A stretch of 64,000 nucleotides of DNA from assembly GCA_011109175.1 (NCBI GenBank), contig RDEW01000006.1, positions 421,668-485,667 of the forward strand, given 5' to 3'. Of this stretch, positions 46,501 to 58,007 are shown piece after piece. The position numbers were made by a program, and so were the translations under genes. The DNA is from Dicyema japonicum (lineage: Eukaryota; Dicyemida; Rhombozoa; Dicyemidae). Every line of letters starts with the position of its first letter. Within the stretch, counting starts at the first letter, position 1. Under the pieces are notes generated by a model, which had not been told where the DNA came from, did not search any database, and saw only the letters and a program-made list of their open reading frames with translations.

Positions 46501-47320
46501 TATTTTTAACAATTTATTAACAAAAAAAAAGCATTTAAATAATTAATCCTTTGCAGATAGGATTGCGTATACGTTTCCATGCAATACGGCAATCCCGATT
46601 CGTTGTCTTAGCCATAAGATTCTCGGGGTTCTTTCTTTCGGCTCTCTAGTTTCCTAGTCGAGTATTATTAGATATTGAAAATTATCATAGTAAACAATTC
46701 AGTTGATTACTTCATTAGAGAGCACGTTCATGACAGAGGACTTGCAGTATTATAAGAGAAATTAATTATGGAGTTATCCACTAAATTTCATGAGGCATCA
46801 TTGATTAAATATAGCGATGGGAGACGAGTTTAGCTCTTCTAGGATAGTATTGGGAGATATGACAGTTTGAGTACAAATATTTGAGTCTCAAATCGCTTAA
46901 ATTCTACATTTTCTCATTCTAACATTATTAAATCAAACATTCATCCTTACTCTGTGGTATCCCGGGTTGACATCGCGGTGATCAATGTTCATTCCAGAGG
47001 GGAGTTTAAGGCATCCCATCTGGTACCGTGGTGGCTGTCCGATTCGATGCCGCAGGATTCCTCTCTGCTCTTTGCCATCTTCAATTCCAAAGAGGAGTCA
47101 TGCGCTCCACTCATCTAAGAAGACATATCTAGCCGGCATACAATAGGATCCTACACATCCCTGCTCCGCTGGACAGGTTCCCTCAACGGCAGATATTAAT
47201 TAAAAAAGCGTCTCACAATGACCACGGAAAGGGAACCACCTAATTATTTACTCACATAAACCAAATGAATATTGTCAGTTATGTTTTTTAAAGTAAAATA
47301 AAATTCGCATATATAAATAG
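46501..47320. other. Gene-poor stretch upstream of PPP1R37 3' end
   Basis: AT-rich to about 46950. A frame at 46955-47130 (VDIAVINVHSRGEFKASHLV, PWWLSDSMPQDSSLLFAIFN) looks coding-like but is unrecognised. No repeat copies were found elsewhere in the window. Confidence 0.2.
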
Positions 47321-47552
47321 AGTTACATGCCATTTTCAAATTCATGAAAGTCATCATCAGAATTTCCATTACAGCCAACCTCAACTGTAGTTTCTCCACT
47401 GTCAAACGTATCTTCCAGTTTAATTTCAACGGAGCCAAATTCCAGCGAGGAATTTTCCCCAACACTGTCAAACACCACTGTCTGCTCAACCACCTCTTCC
47501 TTGCTCTGTACCTTGTTAGATATTCCAAGTAAGAGTCCCTTGATTCTACGAA

Positions 47553-49154
47553 TTAGTCAAATTCAAACGATCTAAACATCTTTGATGAGGCAGTCACAAT
47601 AAAGTTACCAGTCGAGGTCTCAAATAAGTCATAAACGTACCACAGCAGCCAAAGCTCCCGAATATTCGATCAAACTGCTCGTCTCATAACTATTTACAGA
47701 AGTGGTCTCCTCGCTTTCCGACCTCTTAACCATTCTGTTACGTTCCAACATCTTCTCAATCACCAACATAGCCTGTGACTCGTCTCCATTTGAATTTCTT
47801 CCGTCCCCACTCTACAGTCAAACAACACCTTACATTCACAGAGTCAAGTAGCAATTGATTTAACGAACGGTTGAACCGAAGAGAGCAAATCAGTCCATAG
47901 TAGGCAGCAATCTTGAGATTATTACCACGCAAGTCAATTTGGGTGATATTCTTTGACTCAGCCAAAAACTCCGACAAGGCAATAACGCCTACATGGGGTT
48001 ATTTACGTACCTTCTGTCACTTGGAGACAGTTCCGCAGTTCTAGTCGACACAGGCGGTGACATTTAAACAAACCAAGTTTCAGGTCTACCAATCCTTCAT
48101 CCCCAATTGGATTGTTGTTCAAAGTCAAGCATTTTAGACGAGTATTTGTGATAAAGGAAGACAGAGTGAGCATTGACTTTGAAGTTATGGCGTTTTTGCT
48201 TAGATGCAAGTGAGCGAGAGAACTAGAGTTTTCTGACAGGCCAGTAAGGAAAGAAATCAGTCCGACATCCTCGGATAAAAGGAACGAATACCTTCAAATC
48301 GTTGTTGCTGAGGTCCAGAAGCCGTAATCTAATCTGTCCTAACATCAGGTATTTCAGATAAGCAGTATCGTCCAGTGTGATGCCATTTCCCCCCAAATAG
48401 AGCTCCCGAATGGAGGTATTATTCCTCACTCCGTTAACTGCCGTGAGAAAATGAGGTACCAATTTCGCTCAAGTTGACTCCGTTGGCGTTTATGTTCTCC
48501 AAGTGAAGCACATTCACGTAAGCCCCGTATCGGAAGCCACGTGTGAAATAAAGCATTGCGTCATAGTCAAAATTTATCCTGTTAAGATCCACGTGGGTGA
48601 CACAGGTAGACTGAGAGTTAAACTTAAGTTACCCCCCGCAGCAGTTTGGTAAAACTGATCCATGATCTGGGTCCCATTCCACGAAGAGAGCAAAGGTTGA
48701 GTTTGACGACGGAATCATAGAAGATGAGGATTTCAAAAAACGAGACAGCAGCCTCGAATAAGAATAGCCAAACCTCCTCGTCAATGTAGGAATTCTCCAA
48801 ACTGATAGAAATAAAACGAGCTCGTCTAAAAACCTCCTCCAATGCCTCCACCTGATTTAAATTTAGTCGTAAATCTGCAATCACTGGAAGACAAACTTGA
48901 CAGATCCATTATGGGATATCTGTTATCAGTAGGAGTCAATTCCTCCAGCTGGTTGATGACGGTTGGGAGTGGTTTACAGTTGTACCTAAAGGAACATGTT
49001 CTGTATTTCTCTATAATATCGGCTGGGTCAGCTAGAGTGAGGACTCAATATTACCAGTAGCAAATAGATTCTGAGGTTTGTCGACGTAAGTTATTACTGT
49101 TGTGAGAGAGTTAGAAAATGAAACAGAACGGCCAACAGATTCGTCTCCAATCAT
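47553..49154 (-). CDS. PPP1R37: PPP1R37-like leucine-rich-repeat PP1 regulator
   Basis: Starts at 49154 with MIGDESVGRSVSFSNSL; RSVSF is a good PP1-docking (RVxF-type) motif, as in vertebrate PPP1R37. Then ADIIEKYRTCSFRYNCKPLP, PTVINQLEEL, NLNQVEALEEVFRRARFISI and an LRR array: KLNLCSLRGMGPRSWISFTK, HVDLNRINFDYDAMLYFTRG, NVLHLENINANGVNLSEI, SIRELYLGGNGITLDDTAYL, RLLDLSNNDLK, LAHLHLSKNAITSKSMLTLS, LKCLTLNNNPIGDEGLVDLK and ITQIDLRGNNLKIAAYYGLI. Eight introns, one of 23 nt and seven of 22 nt, keep the frame throughout; I see no frameshift. Ends FEFD-stop at 47553. An acidic frame at 47323-47540 (EEVVEQTVVFDSVGENSSLE, DDDFHEFENGM) may be a further C-terminal exon. Role by homology: inhibits protein phosphatase 1. 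Confidence 0.88.
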
Positions 49155-49159
49155 CATAA

Positions 49160-49655
49160 CAAGAACATAAAGTGATTTAACAATGTATGTTTAATATAAT
49201 TATAATATTTAAAATATTTATTTCATATTTTTTAATATACGAGCCATTTAAATTGGGTATTTTTTAATATAGCTTTTCTAAATAAATGGCTTTTCTTCTG
49301 AATTGCTAAATGCGTATTAGGTGATTAAATTATATAAATAGAATTTAATTGTAATAATTGAATATTTAAAATAAATTAAACTGGAATTATTGATTTTAAA
49401 ATTTAAGCTAATACTAAATCTTTGTTATTCTAAGCCAGTGACTCCTCCGGATGGCTATCATGAGAGGCAACGTGGTGCATGTAAACAGTGGGGATTTTAT
49501 ATATTTTAAGATAATAGCTATTTCTGGAATATATGGGTTGAATACCATCAATTGAGTGTTTTTGTTGACGCATAAATATTGAATTATTCTATTGAATGAG
49601 TTTTTAGGTAAATTCATCCCCTATTATTACATCGATGGTAATTTTTTTATAAATA
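49160..49655. other. AT-rich intergenic stretch
   Basis: Very AT-rich, upstream of the PPP1R37 start. Its promoter should lie at the left side, but no motif can be singled out. Confidence 0.3.
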
Positions 49656-49659
49656 AAAT

Positions 49660-49934
49660 AATAAATCATTATTAGCATTTCACGAGAGTCATAATATTTA
49701 TAGCCCTCGTGTGCAATAAAGGGAACAATCTTGGATGTCAATCTCTTCCACACACCTTTATTAGCTAGGGTTCTTAATGCATCCTCAGCGGATTTCAAAT
49801 CTCGTTTTACGTTTTTAAAGTTTTTTTTGTAGGATACTGGAAAAGTTATCTTAGACCTCTCACGGAAATTACCTTCTGGCAAACATAGTAGTCTTCCATA
49901 GTTCTGCTCGGCGGGGATGTCAACCACATCCACA
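49660..49934 (-). mobile_element. LINE tail, (TAA)n type, copy 2
   Basis: Minus frame: IPAEQNYGRLLCLPEGNFRE, RSKITFPVSYKKNFKNVKRD, LKSAEDALRTLANKGVWKRL. It aligns with the GRPRTTLP...LRDLAKNRRAWNNL tail at 8.03-8.56 kb. The 3' end has CACGAGAGTCATAATATTTA, one base different from copy 1. Confidence 0.75.
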
Positions 49935-50855
49935 GGATGTGCATGAATAGGGTATTTTCTTAATCAACTATTTTCATTATTAAAGAAACACACGTAAAAC
50001 GATAATAGCTATGGTTTTACCAGTGCGGCGTATTGGGTTTAAAAAATTAGAGTTATAGGGTCTTAACCCTAGCTCTATGGATGTTCTTCCTTCGAATAGC
50101 AATCAGAGTTAGCCAAGAACCCACAAGGGGACTAAGAGTTTCCGATTTTTGAGGAAATCGTATGGTGAGGACTCGGAGATTTCCACAGCGAAAGAAACTG
50201 ACCATCTACATGTCATTTTCCATTTAGTCTACCAATAATGAGGGGAAAACAGACACTTTCAAAGCCCTTGACGAGTACGCTTAATGCTTTATGCCAGGAA
50301 GCCCTTCCGACACTTTCTCTGTACGCGAGTCCAAAACCGTCAATCCCTCACCACATATTCACTGTTGTGGTGCACAGATCCTCATTACCATTCGGAGTCA
50401 ACAAAAGTCCCCAAACAAGATCTTCAAGACACTGTTGCAGGTTCTGAAGTGGTGGGAGGTGTAGTTACGTTTTCCATAAATTTGATTTATTGGAATTAAT
50501 TTAATAAATCAATATTAGTTGTGGTTGCCAACATTATTGTTCATTATTTTGAAGATTTGTGGGATTACAACGATTTCCCAGATCTCAGCTTTATTAGATC
50601 CTGTAGATTTTGGTAAAACGTTCCGACCGTCGTCAAATATGCCGTTACTCATGTTCTGCTCATCAATTGTGAAATTGCTTTGATCTACCGAGAGTTGTTG
50701 GCTCTAAAACAAATGACATTTTTTAATTCTTTAATTTGACAGTGCCATTCTAATTTTGCAAGTTTAGCGACGTTCTGAAAATGTACAAACAAGAAAATAA
50801 TTGAACTGTAAATTTATTGCTATTAAGTGAGCCTCTGACCCAGGCCAAGCATCTA
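49935..50855. other. Stretch without a named gene
   Basis: 50238-50500 has several overlapping open frames, none recognisable. On the minus strand, 50570-50790 contains NVAKLAKLEWH, then a GT...AG gap of about 37 nt and SQQLSVDQSNFTIDEQNMSN, GIFDDGRNVLPKSTGSNKAE. This may be two exons of an unknown gene. Not confirmed. Confidence 0.2.
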
Positions 50856-50859
50856 AGCC

Positions 50860-51085
50860 AATAGAGGATCAGAAGAAAGGAAGTACCGAAAAAATTCTGA
50901 AGATAATTTGTTTGTCCCATTTGCTGATGAAACTCAGGAATTCTTTGCCCACAAACGGACTACCTATTCCTCCCTATTTGATGAATGATCCAAAGGGTCA
51001 CCAAGGATCTACGTGAGACTGGATTGTTTCGAGAGCGTATCTAAATAGCTATTGTCAGAGAAAGCAATCTGGCGATTCTAACTCC
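50860..51085 (+). pseudogene. Endonuclease-type LINE C-terminus, short scrap
   Basis: Frames read DNLFVPFADET near 50906, then after shifts RVTKDLRETGLFRERI, IAIVRESNLAILTP and stop. This matches the last segment of the element at 29-31.6 kb (FSPIAVETTG ... LWLRQRLELAIIRDNAFAIL). The SINE copy 3 begins immediately after. Confidence 0.45.
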
Positions 51086-51401
51086 CTAATAATAGCCTTT
51101 TCACGAGAGCCATAATATTTATAGCTCCGCATAGACAGGACACACACTTTATTTAAGTAAAGAACAGTTAATTTTAACTAATCGTAGAATCAAGGAATGA
51201 TCTTCACTTCTTTTTTTTCTTGTGTGAGTGTCCTTTCTAGACAAACCAATTCCGCAGTGAGTATCCACTAATGACGGCGTCACTCGTCAAACTTTTTTGG
51301 CATCGTAGATGCGTGGAACCTTCCACCAGGTGAACAGCAGCGAGAATCGAACCCGTAACATAAGTCACTTTAGCCCGACACCTAACACTAAGCCAGCCAG
51401 A
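51086..51401 (-). mobile_element. SINE copy 3, full length
   Basis: Minus-strand copy with the tRNA-like head at its right end: B box (complement of GAATCGAACCCG near 51342) and a degraded A box near 51385-51400. TAACTCC flanks both sides (51079-51085, 51402-51408). The 3' end (left) reads CACGAGAGCCATAATATTTA, then TAGC, identical over that stretch to the LINE 3' end at 8055. Confidence 0.85.
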
Positions 51402-51599
51402 TAACTCCTAGTATTTAATAAAATTAATTTTTGAAGAATTAAGTGATGTTTGTCGGTGATGTACAATTTATTTACCCATTTCGATAATTTGAAATGAATT
51501 ATGGTGGATGAATCATTTGAACCCCTAATAAAATTGTCATATTTAATATATCATTTGGAGCTACACTTTTGGTTGAGGTGGCGACGACGCCTCTATTGC

Positions 51600-51764
51600 A
51601 CTATGTCTTATTCGTATTCCTTACCGACTTCTTCGTTCACTTTGGAATCTTTTAATTGCAGAAGACTTAAACAACCTTACAAGAAACACCAACTGGCATG
51701 CGATCTAACAAAATATGACATCTCTGTCTGCTGTCTACAAGAGACAAAAACGACCGTACAATGA
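51600..51764 (+). pseudogene. LINE endonuclease N-terminal scrap
   Basis: One frame: MSYSYSLPTSSFTLESFNCR, RLKQPYKKHQLACDLTKYDI, SVCCLQETKTT, stop. SFNCRRL equals the TFNVRGL strand and CLQET holds the catalytic Glu of EEP domains. Closest to the fragments at 4.6 kb and 27.7 kb. Confidence 0.65.
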
Positions 51765-51961
51765 ACAGAACTGTTTGGCAGATTCCACATTTTTACTCTC
51801 CCACCGGCCTGCCGACATTAGTTCATCAGGATCTGATTCGCTGTGTTACAATAGTGTGGGCAGCATCTGACATTATTAGCGCGCAACCAACGGAAGATCA
51901 TGGACAGAGCTGACGGAGAGATGATTAGGAATACGGCACAAAGGAAACTTAAACTAATTTT

Positions 51962-52321
51962 ATGTTTTTTCAGGAGTGCTTTTTTAATAATAATAATTTG
52001 AAGCTACATTCTAAGAGTTTCCATCAGCGAGACTTTCTCAATACGCACACGTCCCTTAACACGCCCTTAAGCCTTAACTCAGATTATATCTGGAAGTCTC
52101 TTCAAGACACAAGAAACCTCCCCTTTGTGGAGATTAATCCAAGATTTCCAAAACAAACCCCTAAAGAAAGCTTGGTATGGACACCATCACTTAATTTAGA
52201 CGATTACTTTTATCTTCGTTATTTTATTTCCATGGTTAATAAATTAAGAGTTCCTCAGATACACCATAATTTAACATTTATGTACCCCCGTTCCCTTCGA
52301 GTGATGGAAACTGATAGCTGA
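51962..52321 (+). CDS. Unidentified 119-residue open frame
   Basis: Reads MFFQECFFNNNNLKLHSKSF, with NTHTSLNTPLSLNSDYIWKS and NPRFPKQTPKESLVWTPSLN in the middle. No known domain, no membrane segment, Asn/Leu/Ser-rich. It lies in retrotransposon debris and may be part of an element's first ORF or chance. The region to its right (52322-53020) holds frames such as KLLNIIQLNIN near 52510, which may be the start of another LINE endonuclease. Confidence 0.25.
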   Translation: MFFQECFFNNNNLKLHSKSFHQRDFLNTHTSLNTPLSLNSDYIWKSLQDTRNLPFVEINPRFPKQTPKESLVWTPSLNLDDYFYLRYFISMVNKLRVPQIHHNLTFMYPRSLRVMETDS

Positions 52322-53022
52322 CAAGAACACCATAGCCAAGAGCGGACACTCCCAGAGATCCAAAAGTGTATTTGGTCTTATTACCCCGGATACACAGATA
52401 TTAATGTCATTAGTTGTATCGCAAAGTTTTCGTTCGCAAAGATCCGGTTGGCTTATCCTAATTCTTGTTGAAGACAGCAACACAACCCACGGCACCACAA
52501 AAAATGAGAAATTATTGAATATCATTCAACTCAATATTAACCCCAAACAACAATATTAGGGACTTTCATAAAGTCATCACTCGAACCCCACAAAATTGTC
52601 ATCAAAAAAAGTCAATCAAACCATAATCTTCCTTGTGATAAATTCAGTTTTACATCGCCGGGAGAGTCCTTAACTGCACACAGGAGTCGATATTGTTGAC
52701 GTGGAAAAAACCAAGAAAATCTCACAACCTGGGATAACATGACATTTTACGTGAATCCCCAATTTCTCAAGTCCAAAATTACTCCGAAAATAGAAAGCAG
52801 ACCACGTGAATAAACTGATGTGATCCGACAATGTAGATTATTCGATCGGGGAATCACAACTCTTTCTGTCATAAACCAGCAAAACTGGCGCATTATCAGT
52901 CAATCTGACCACAGCCACTCTCACTCTGATCTAAAGAATCCTCAAATCTGCAACAGACAACACAACCATGAAGTTACGGGAAAAATTCCTTACAAGATAG
53001 CAAAAAACTGTACATTCCGACT

Positions 53023-53262
53023 GAAGGTTCCACGCATTTACGATGCTTTGGGTTGACGAGTGACGTCATCATCAGTAAACATTTCACTGCAGACCCGGAT
53101 CGTCTACAAAAAAACTCACACCCAACATAAAAAAGAAGTGAAGAGCATTCCTATATTCTCCCTCTACGATTAGTTATAACTGTTTTTTACTTAAGTGTGT
53201 CTCCTGTCTGAAAGGAGCTACAGCTAATAGGCTCTTTGTAAAGTGCAGTATTATTATATCTT
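53023..53262 (+). mobile_element. SINE copy 4, 5'-truncated and diverged
   Basis: Begins inside the SINE at GAAGGTTCCACGCAT and continues through GACGAGTGACGTCATCATCA and CTACGATTAGTTATAACTG to GGAGCTACAGCTAATAGGCT and a TTATTATA tail. It is more diverged than the other three copies. No target duplication was confirmed. Confidence 0.8.
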
Positions 53263-53459
53263 TCTAGGCACAACGATTTACTGTTTAAAATAGATTTCAT
53301 TACATCAACAAACTCTGTGTTATGTTGTAAAGATTACCAATTTGGGTTATAATCTGAAAAGTAAAAGTCATCACCTCAACATAAACAATACAATTCTGTT
53401 ACACATTACAGGCACGTACGCGATGCCAAGATATGACAAAGCATGTGCAACAGGAAAAG

Positions 53460-53690
53460 GTAACAATCTAATCAACATCGCCCATCTTTTTAGATCCGTT
53501 GCCTATGTTCCGTAGCATTTCTAGATCATCCTCATCTTTAAGGCACTTCCCAATCCTCCTGAGATCTTTATCTAGGATTACCGGCAGTGTTGTCTTTGGC
53601 CGGCCGCCGAAACGCGAAGCCTCTAAGATAAATACTCCTCCATTGCTATGTTGGCAGGGGTTCCCATATCTGTTAAACATGAATTTTGAA
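53460..53690 (-). mobile_element. LINE tail, copy 3
   Basis: Minus frame: FNRYGNPCQHSNGGVFILEA, SRFGGRPKTTLPVILDKDLR, RIGKCLKDEDDLEMLRNIGN. It aligns to the GRPRTTLP tail of the (TAA)n LINE. Only the protein end remains; the 3' UTR is missing. Confidence 0.7.
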
Positions 53691-53781
53691 AATTAAATAT
53701 TTTTTTGCATATAAATAAACCAAAACATTTTTAGAATGAATAAATATCAGAAATTGCAAAATTATCATTACCAAAACTTTA

Positions 53782-55091
53782 CACACTCGACCCTCGCACA
53801 TTAGCCACATTTTGAAAAATTTTCTTAGAAAAAATCCTAGAAACTGATGCTATTTCGTAGCAGCAGTTTGCTGATAGATTCTAAAACATGCTTCGAAAGA
53901 AAAACAATAAATAATCTTTTACTAAAGAAGGACGCTATTTTGAAAGATTCAAAAAATTATCAACCGTCTTTTAAAACTGCACATAAACCAAAGCTTCCAA
54001 AGCTTAAAGAGAATTTGGTTGAATGGATGGAGGTAGCAGAATCTAAAGGTACTTTTCGAAAAATCAATTTTCTAGGTGGTTTTCTGAATGATGCTTTAAT
54101 ATTTACTAAGGGCGCATTTTTTGCGAATGAGTTACAACTCAGTAATTTCAAAAATTCTAATGGATTCTTGGATGAATCAAAAAAAGACACAGAGAAATGA
54201 GAAAAAATAAATCTGTCTACAAAAATACCTTGAGAACGTATCCGAAGAGACGATCAGGAATTATTTCAGAGTTTTAAATAACTCCAATAACAAAATTATT
54301 GAAATTGATATTAATGATACAGCAAACACAAGGACGGACACTTTCGATCCTCTCAAAGTTGAGGATTTTCAAATATTAAATACACGGAAAATGAAACATT
54401 ATTGAAAAAAATTTTTAGAAGATGAAACATTATTGAAAATAAAAAAATTCGGAAAATAGTGTAAAGAATCTGAAAAAATAATACCTGTAGACAAAATGGA
54501 TATTGTAGTTAGATTTACTGCAATAGAGAAGGATCCCTTAGCCAATGTTGAGAATGAACATCAAGTTTCTCCAATTTCATCATAAAAAATTAATTTTATT
54601 TTAATAAAATTATACGTTTTTTGTTTGTTTAAGGAATTAAAAAAATATTTGTTCATTGTTCTTTATAATTATTGATTTTATTTTTTTTCAAATTAGCTAT
54701 TTCTCGAAATTGTGATATGCGCTGGAGGCTATTTGGAAATATCTTAAGTATGGACTTGGGTGCTCCAGCCAACATAGCAATGGAGGATTACGCAGGGACC
54801 GTGTTTTCGTGGACTCCGGCGTATTACACTACCATAAACACTTGACAGAGATCTAAACCTCGTGAACAAAAGTCTAAGAAGTGTGGACGACCTGGACAAG
54901 CTGAGGAAACTGTCTTACGATCGAGGAGGTTGGAAGAGGTTGGTTCGGAAGATTATTTTGAATGCTGCACGTGTGAAATTATAACTATTATGATTTTACG
55001 CACGTTGCTTATAATAATAAATTAGCCATTTCTCAAATTGACCACAAAATTCTAAGGAACCAAAAAATGGACAATTTGCGAGGGTCGACTG
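53782..55091 (+). mobile_element. pogo/Tigger element 3
   Basis: Left end CACACTCGACCCTCGCACAT (after TA at 53780-53781); right end, reverse-complemented, CAGTCGACCCTCGCAAATTG (before TA at 55092-55093). The inverted repeats match apart from one short gap and a few bases. Inside, 53847-54200 encodes KTINNLLLKKDAILKDSKNY, then PKLKENLVEWMEVAESKGTF, FAKNAP-type equivalents on the shadow strand, and LSNFKNSNGFLDESKK. This is the CENP-B-type DNA-binding half of a pogo transposase. The DDE half is mostly lost. A LINE tail (54710-55010) is nested within. Confidence 0.8.
54710..55010 (+). mobile_element. LINE tail, copy 4, nested in pogo element 3
   Basis: Plus frames: RWRLFGNILSMDLGAPANIA, MEDYAGTVFSW, then frameshifted KKCGRPGQAEETVLRSR and a TAATAATAA end at 55010. 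Same family as the tails at 8.03 and 62.05 kb. It has no flanking duplication that I can define. Confidence 0.7.
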
Positions 55092-55389
55092 TATATCTAT
55101 TTCTTAAACATCTGTAAAACATCCGGTAATTCTGTGAGACATTTAATTGACCACACACTACAGAGAATTACTCTCAAGCTAGAGACTAAACGAATGTTGA
55201 ATGTCTTCCTCCGTTTCAACATGTGGATTGAAATCACTACTGTATGTTTACCTCTGTTGGATTACATAGCAAACCAGGAACACTTACTACGACCAACGAC
55301 ATCAATAATACGTTAACAGTATAAAGATCTGTTTTAAGCGTTCTAGCGAGCCCATGTTTTCTCGCTATAACTAAGGAGAGATTCTCCTT

Positions 55390-56290
55390 TATATTAACAA
55401 GTTAACAAGGGAAAGAAACAGACTCCGTTCCAAGATGAAGCGTATGTGGAATACCGAGATCGCAAAAGAAGATTAAAAAAGACAGAGGTGAATCGACCGA
55501 CTATTCAGAGAAGTGGTGGAACGGAAATGAAGTGAAGAAATTGATAAGCTGGACAGTAGGAATCCAACCATGAACAGAGACCAAATTAGATATTGTTTTA
55601 TTCTGCAAGTTCAATGAGATTCAATAAGTCGGCCGTAAAAACATTATTCCTCTAGAACTGGTTATATGTGTCCTAACAATGGAGAATCGTCAGGGACTCT
55701 GAATCCCATACATGACACAATGATGTCCCACAATGTATACACTGTTGCGTGTGAATGCAAGAAAAATGTCCAGGGACATGACCACGTGAGAATTAAACTG
55801 TTTAAAGGAGATTGGAAATTGTTAGTTATTGTTTCGAAACCTGGAAAACCAAAGAAAAGGCCGTTGTATCTCCCGATTAGCTTAATAAGCTCGTTGACCA
55901 AGATAATGGAACGAACAATTTTCCAGATATTATTCTAGCACGTGGAATTAAAAGACCTCTTAAGGATAAAGCAATTTGGTATTTTTCCAGGTCGTTCTTG
56001 CGATCACTGCTCTTTCTATATCAACTCAGATAGCTAAGGCACAGACCTCTGTATCGTCTGCTTTGACATAAGAAACAAATTGTGTGACCCGAGGTCCTCC
56101 TGAGACAAATCAGCTCGTTTTGAGTACCAAAATGTTTATTTGGGCGGTTGAAGGATTTTTACTGAATTTGAAAAACAAGAAATACCCATTTCAAATGGAA
56201 TTATTGGTATCCCATGGTTCCGCCCTGAGCCCCATTCTTAATATTTTTATTCACGCCTTGACCTGCTTTCATATATTAAGCTTATTATAG
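55390..56290 (+). pseudogene. Deeply decayed LINE RT of the RT-A/RT-B family
   Basis: Linker RERNRLRSKMKRMWNTEIAK at 55400, then GHDHVRIKLFKGDWKLLVIV, SKPGKPKKRPLYLPISLISS, LTKIMERTIFQ, GRSCDHCSFYINSD and ALSPILNIFI equivalents. These are the same blocks as in RT-B (APGYDHISMKLIKEG ... KPGKPKRDPASYRPISLICS). Many stops and indels; the oldest member of the group in the window. Confidence 0.7.
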
Positions 56291-56299
56291 ATTAAACCA

Positions 56300-58000
56300 A
56301 CTAGGAGGGATCTCAATGAAGAGTCTATGCCCTCCAAGCCAGGATCCTTGTCATTCGAAAATTTTATTACATATAACTAAATTTCTTTGTAAAAAATACT
56401 TTCATTCAGCACATCAATCGTCTGTCTCCTTCCGAGGAGGAATGGCCAGAGTTTCCTACGTTTCTGCAAGGAGTTAGGAAACCCATTCAGAGAAAGGTGG
56501 CCAACGATGAGGACTCCCAATCGACTAAAGAGGGGCACATCAATAGAATTTTTATGGAAACACAACAGAAAGCACTTCCGGAAATCAATTGGGTCCTTGA
56601 CAGAAGACTCAAGAGTTCGGGAGCCATTGGAGGCTGGGATTACTTAATTAGTTGGAATGACCTTTCTTGTTGGTCTTGGGGTTTTAATAATAAATCATTA
56701 AGTTTAAGGTTATGCGGTATTACTGCGAATTGTCAATTTACTTAATCAATGTCTGCGGTGTTTCAATCAAATGGTCACTAAACCGAGGGTTTTTAGTTTG
56801 CTGATTACAGATGGAATGAGGTTCATTGCTACTGAGGACAACGTAAGGGTTTGTTTGATACATTTTAGAGGGAAAATGTGGCAGTTTCAGAGTTGGGCTT
56901 ATTTTACGCTTAGATTGTTACATGTCAGCTTGGGGAATTCTGATTTCTTGTATGCTTTCACAGTCATTTTAGGGTAGAAATGTTTTGTCAATTAATGGCA
57001 ATCCTCAGAATCATCCTACAATGTTAGGGAGACTGTTTGGTGATGACTTTAGAGTTGACCACCCAAATTATAAAGACTTTCAAAAAAGATGTGAGAAGAG
57101 ACCTGATTTGTTTTAAACCTTTGTTCCTTTTTGATCCGTTAAGAGGTTTCTGCGATTTATCTTAATTCTGTCTGGGGGGTAGACAGCTTATGAAGTCCAG
57201 TACACCTTGTGATATCAGCCGCAATGCTATCAGCGACAGTATTCAAATTTTGATAGAAAATACAGTTTCTGGTTTTGTAATTAAACACCAATTTTCGCAA
57301 CAAAAAATCTTAGGATTCGTTCCGCATATGATACTTCAATGACCATCATGGGTCATACGAGAAATTCCTAGGTAACATAGGGAATGGAATGTTTGATCTC
57401 TCCTGCAGTCGGTATTCAAAAATCAACTCGATCCCACGGAAAACCATACCCTTACTATCCTAGTCTCTTCCAGAGGAGTCAATGTGGAGTAATAGTTTCA
57501 GTGTGATTTCTTTAAAAATCAAGGAATTTTCTCTATTTTTAGGCAGAAATATCGACTTGTCCTGAATAAGGATAGTCCAGTCAAATCCTTTGCAAACAAT
57601 CTTAGGGGAGGGGGACTTTTGGATATCAGACAGTTGGGAGATTCTTAGAAGTAATGATCAACAGATCACGGTAATAACAAACTAATTACACAATCCAGAC
57701 ACGTGATAACAGCAATGAAGTTGTCGGCAAAGATAAAGACTACCTCGTTAGAGTGAATGGTTTTCTTTCGAGCGAGCTAGGTACCCTCTAGGCGTCACAA
57801 ACTTACAGAGCTGATAAACAACATGACGCCGCACTGTTCGTGAATGAATAGCATTTCAAATATTATTAAATATTATCAAATTTCAATAAATTATTTCATT
57901 TTGTTTTTATAGTTGCGTAATTAATATTTAATGAAATATAAAGGTAAAATATGCAAATATATTTAAAATTCAAAGTGCAAAATAAAGCCCGCAAATTGTC
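56300..58000. other. Unassigned stretch between LINE debris and septin
   Basis: Open frames at 56497-56745 (LPEINWVLDRRLKSSGAIGG, WDYLISWNDLSCWSWGFNN) and 56771-56977 have no match I recognise. The first may be part of an endonuclease-type LINE. 57150-57840 has short frames only. 57850-58000 is AT-rich and would hold the septin promoter. Confidence 0.25.
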
Positions 58001-58007
58001 GTAGTTG

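Noticed and set aside
50238-50499. Two overlapping plus-strand frames of about 70 residues
   Set aside because: No family resemblance, no intron-flanked structure, and neither frame looks better than the other.
55134-55316. 60-residue plus frame between the pogo element and LINE debris
   Set aside because: No recognisable motif, and adjacent frames in the same LINE debris are equally open; probably chance or element 5' sequence.
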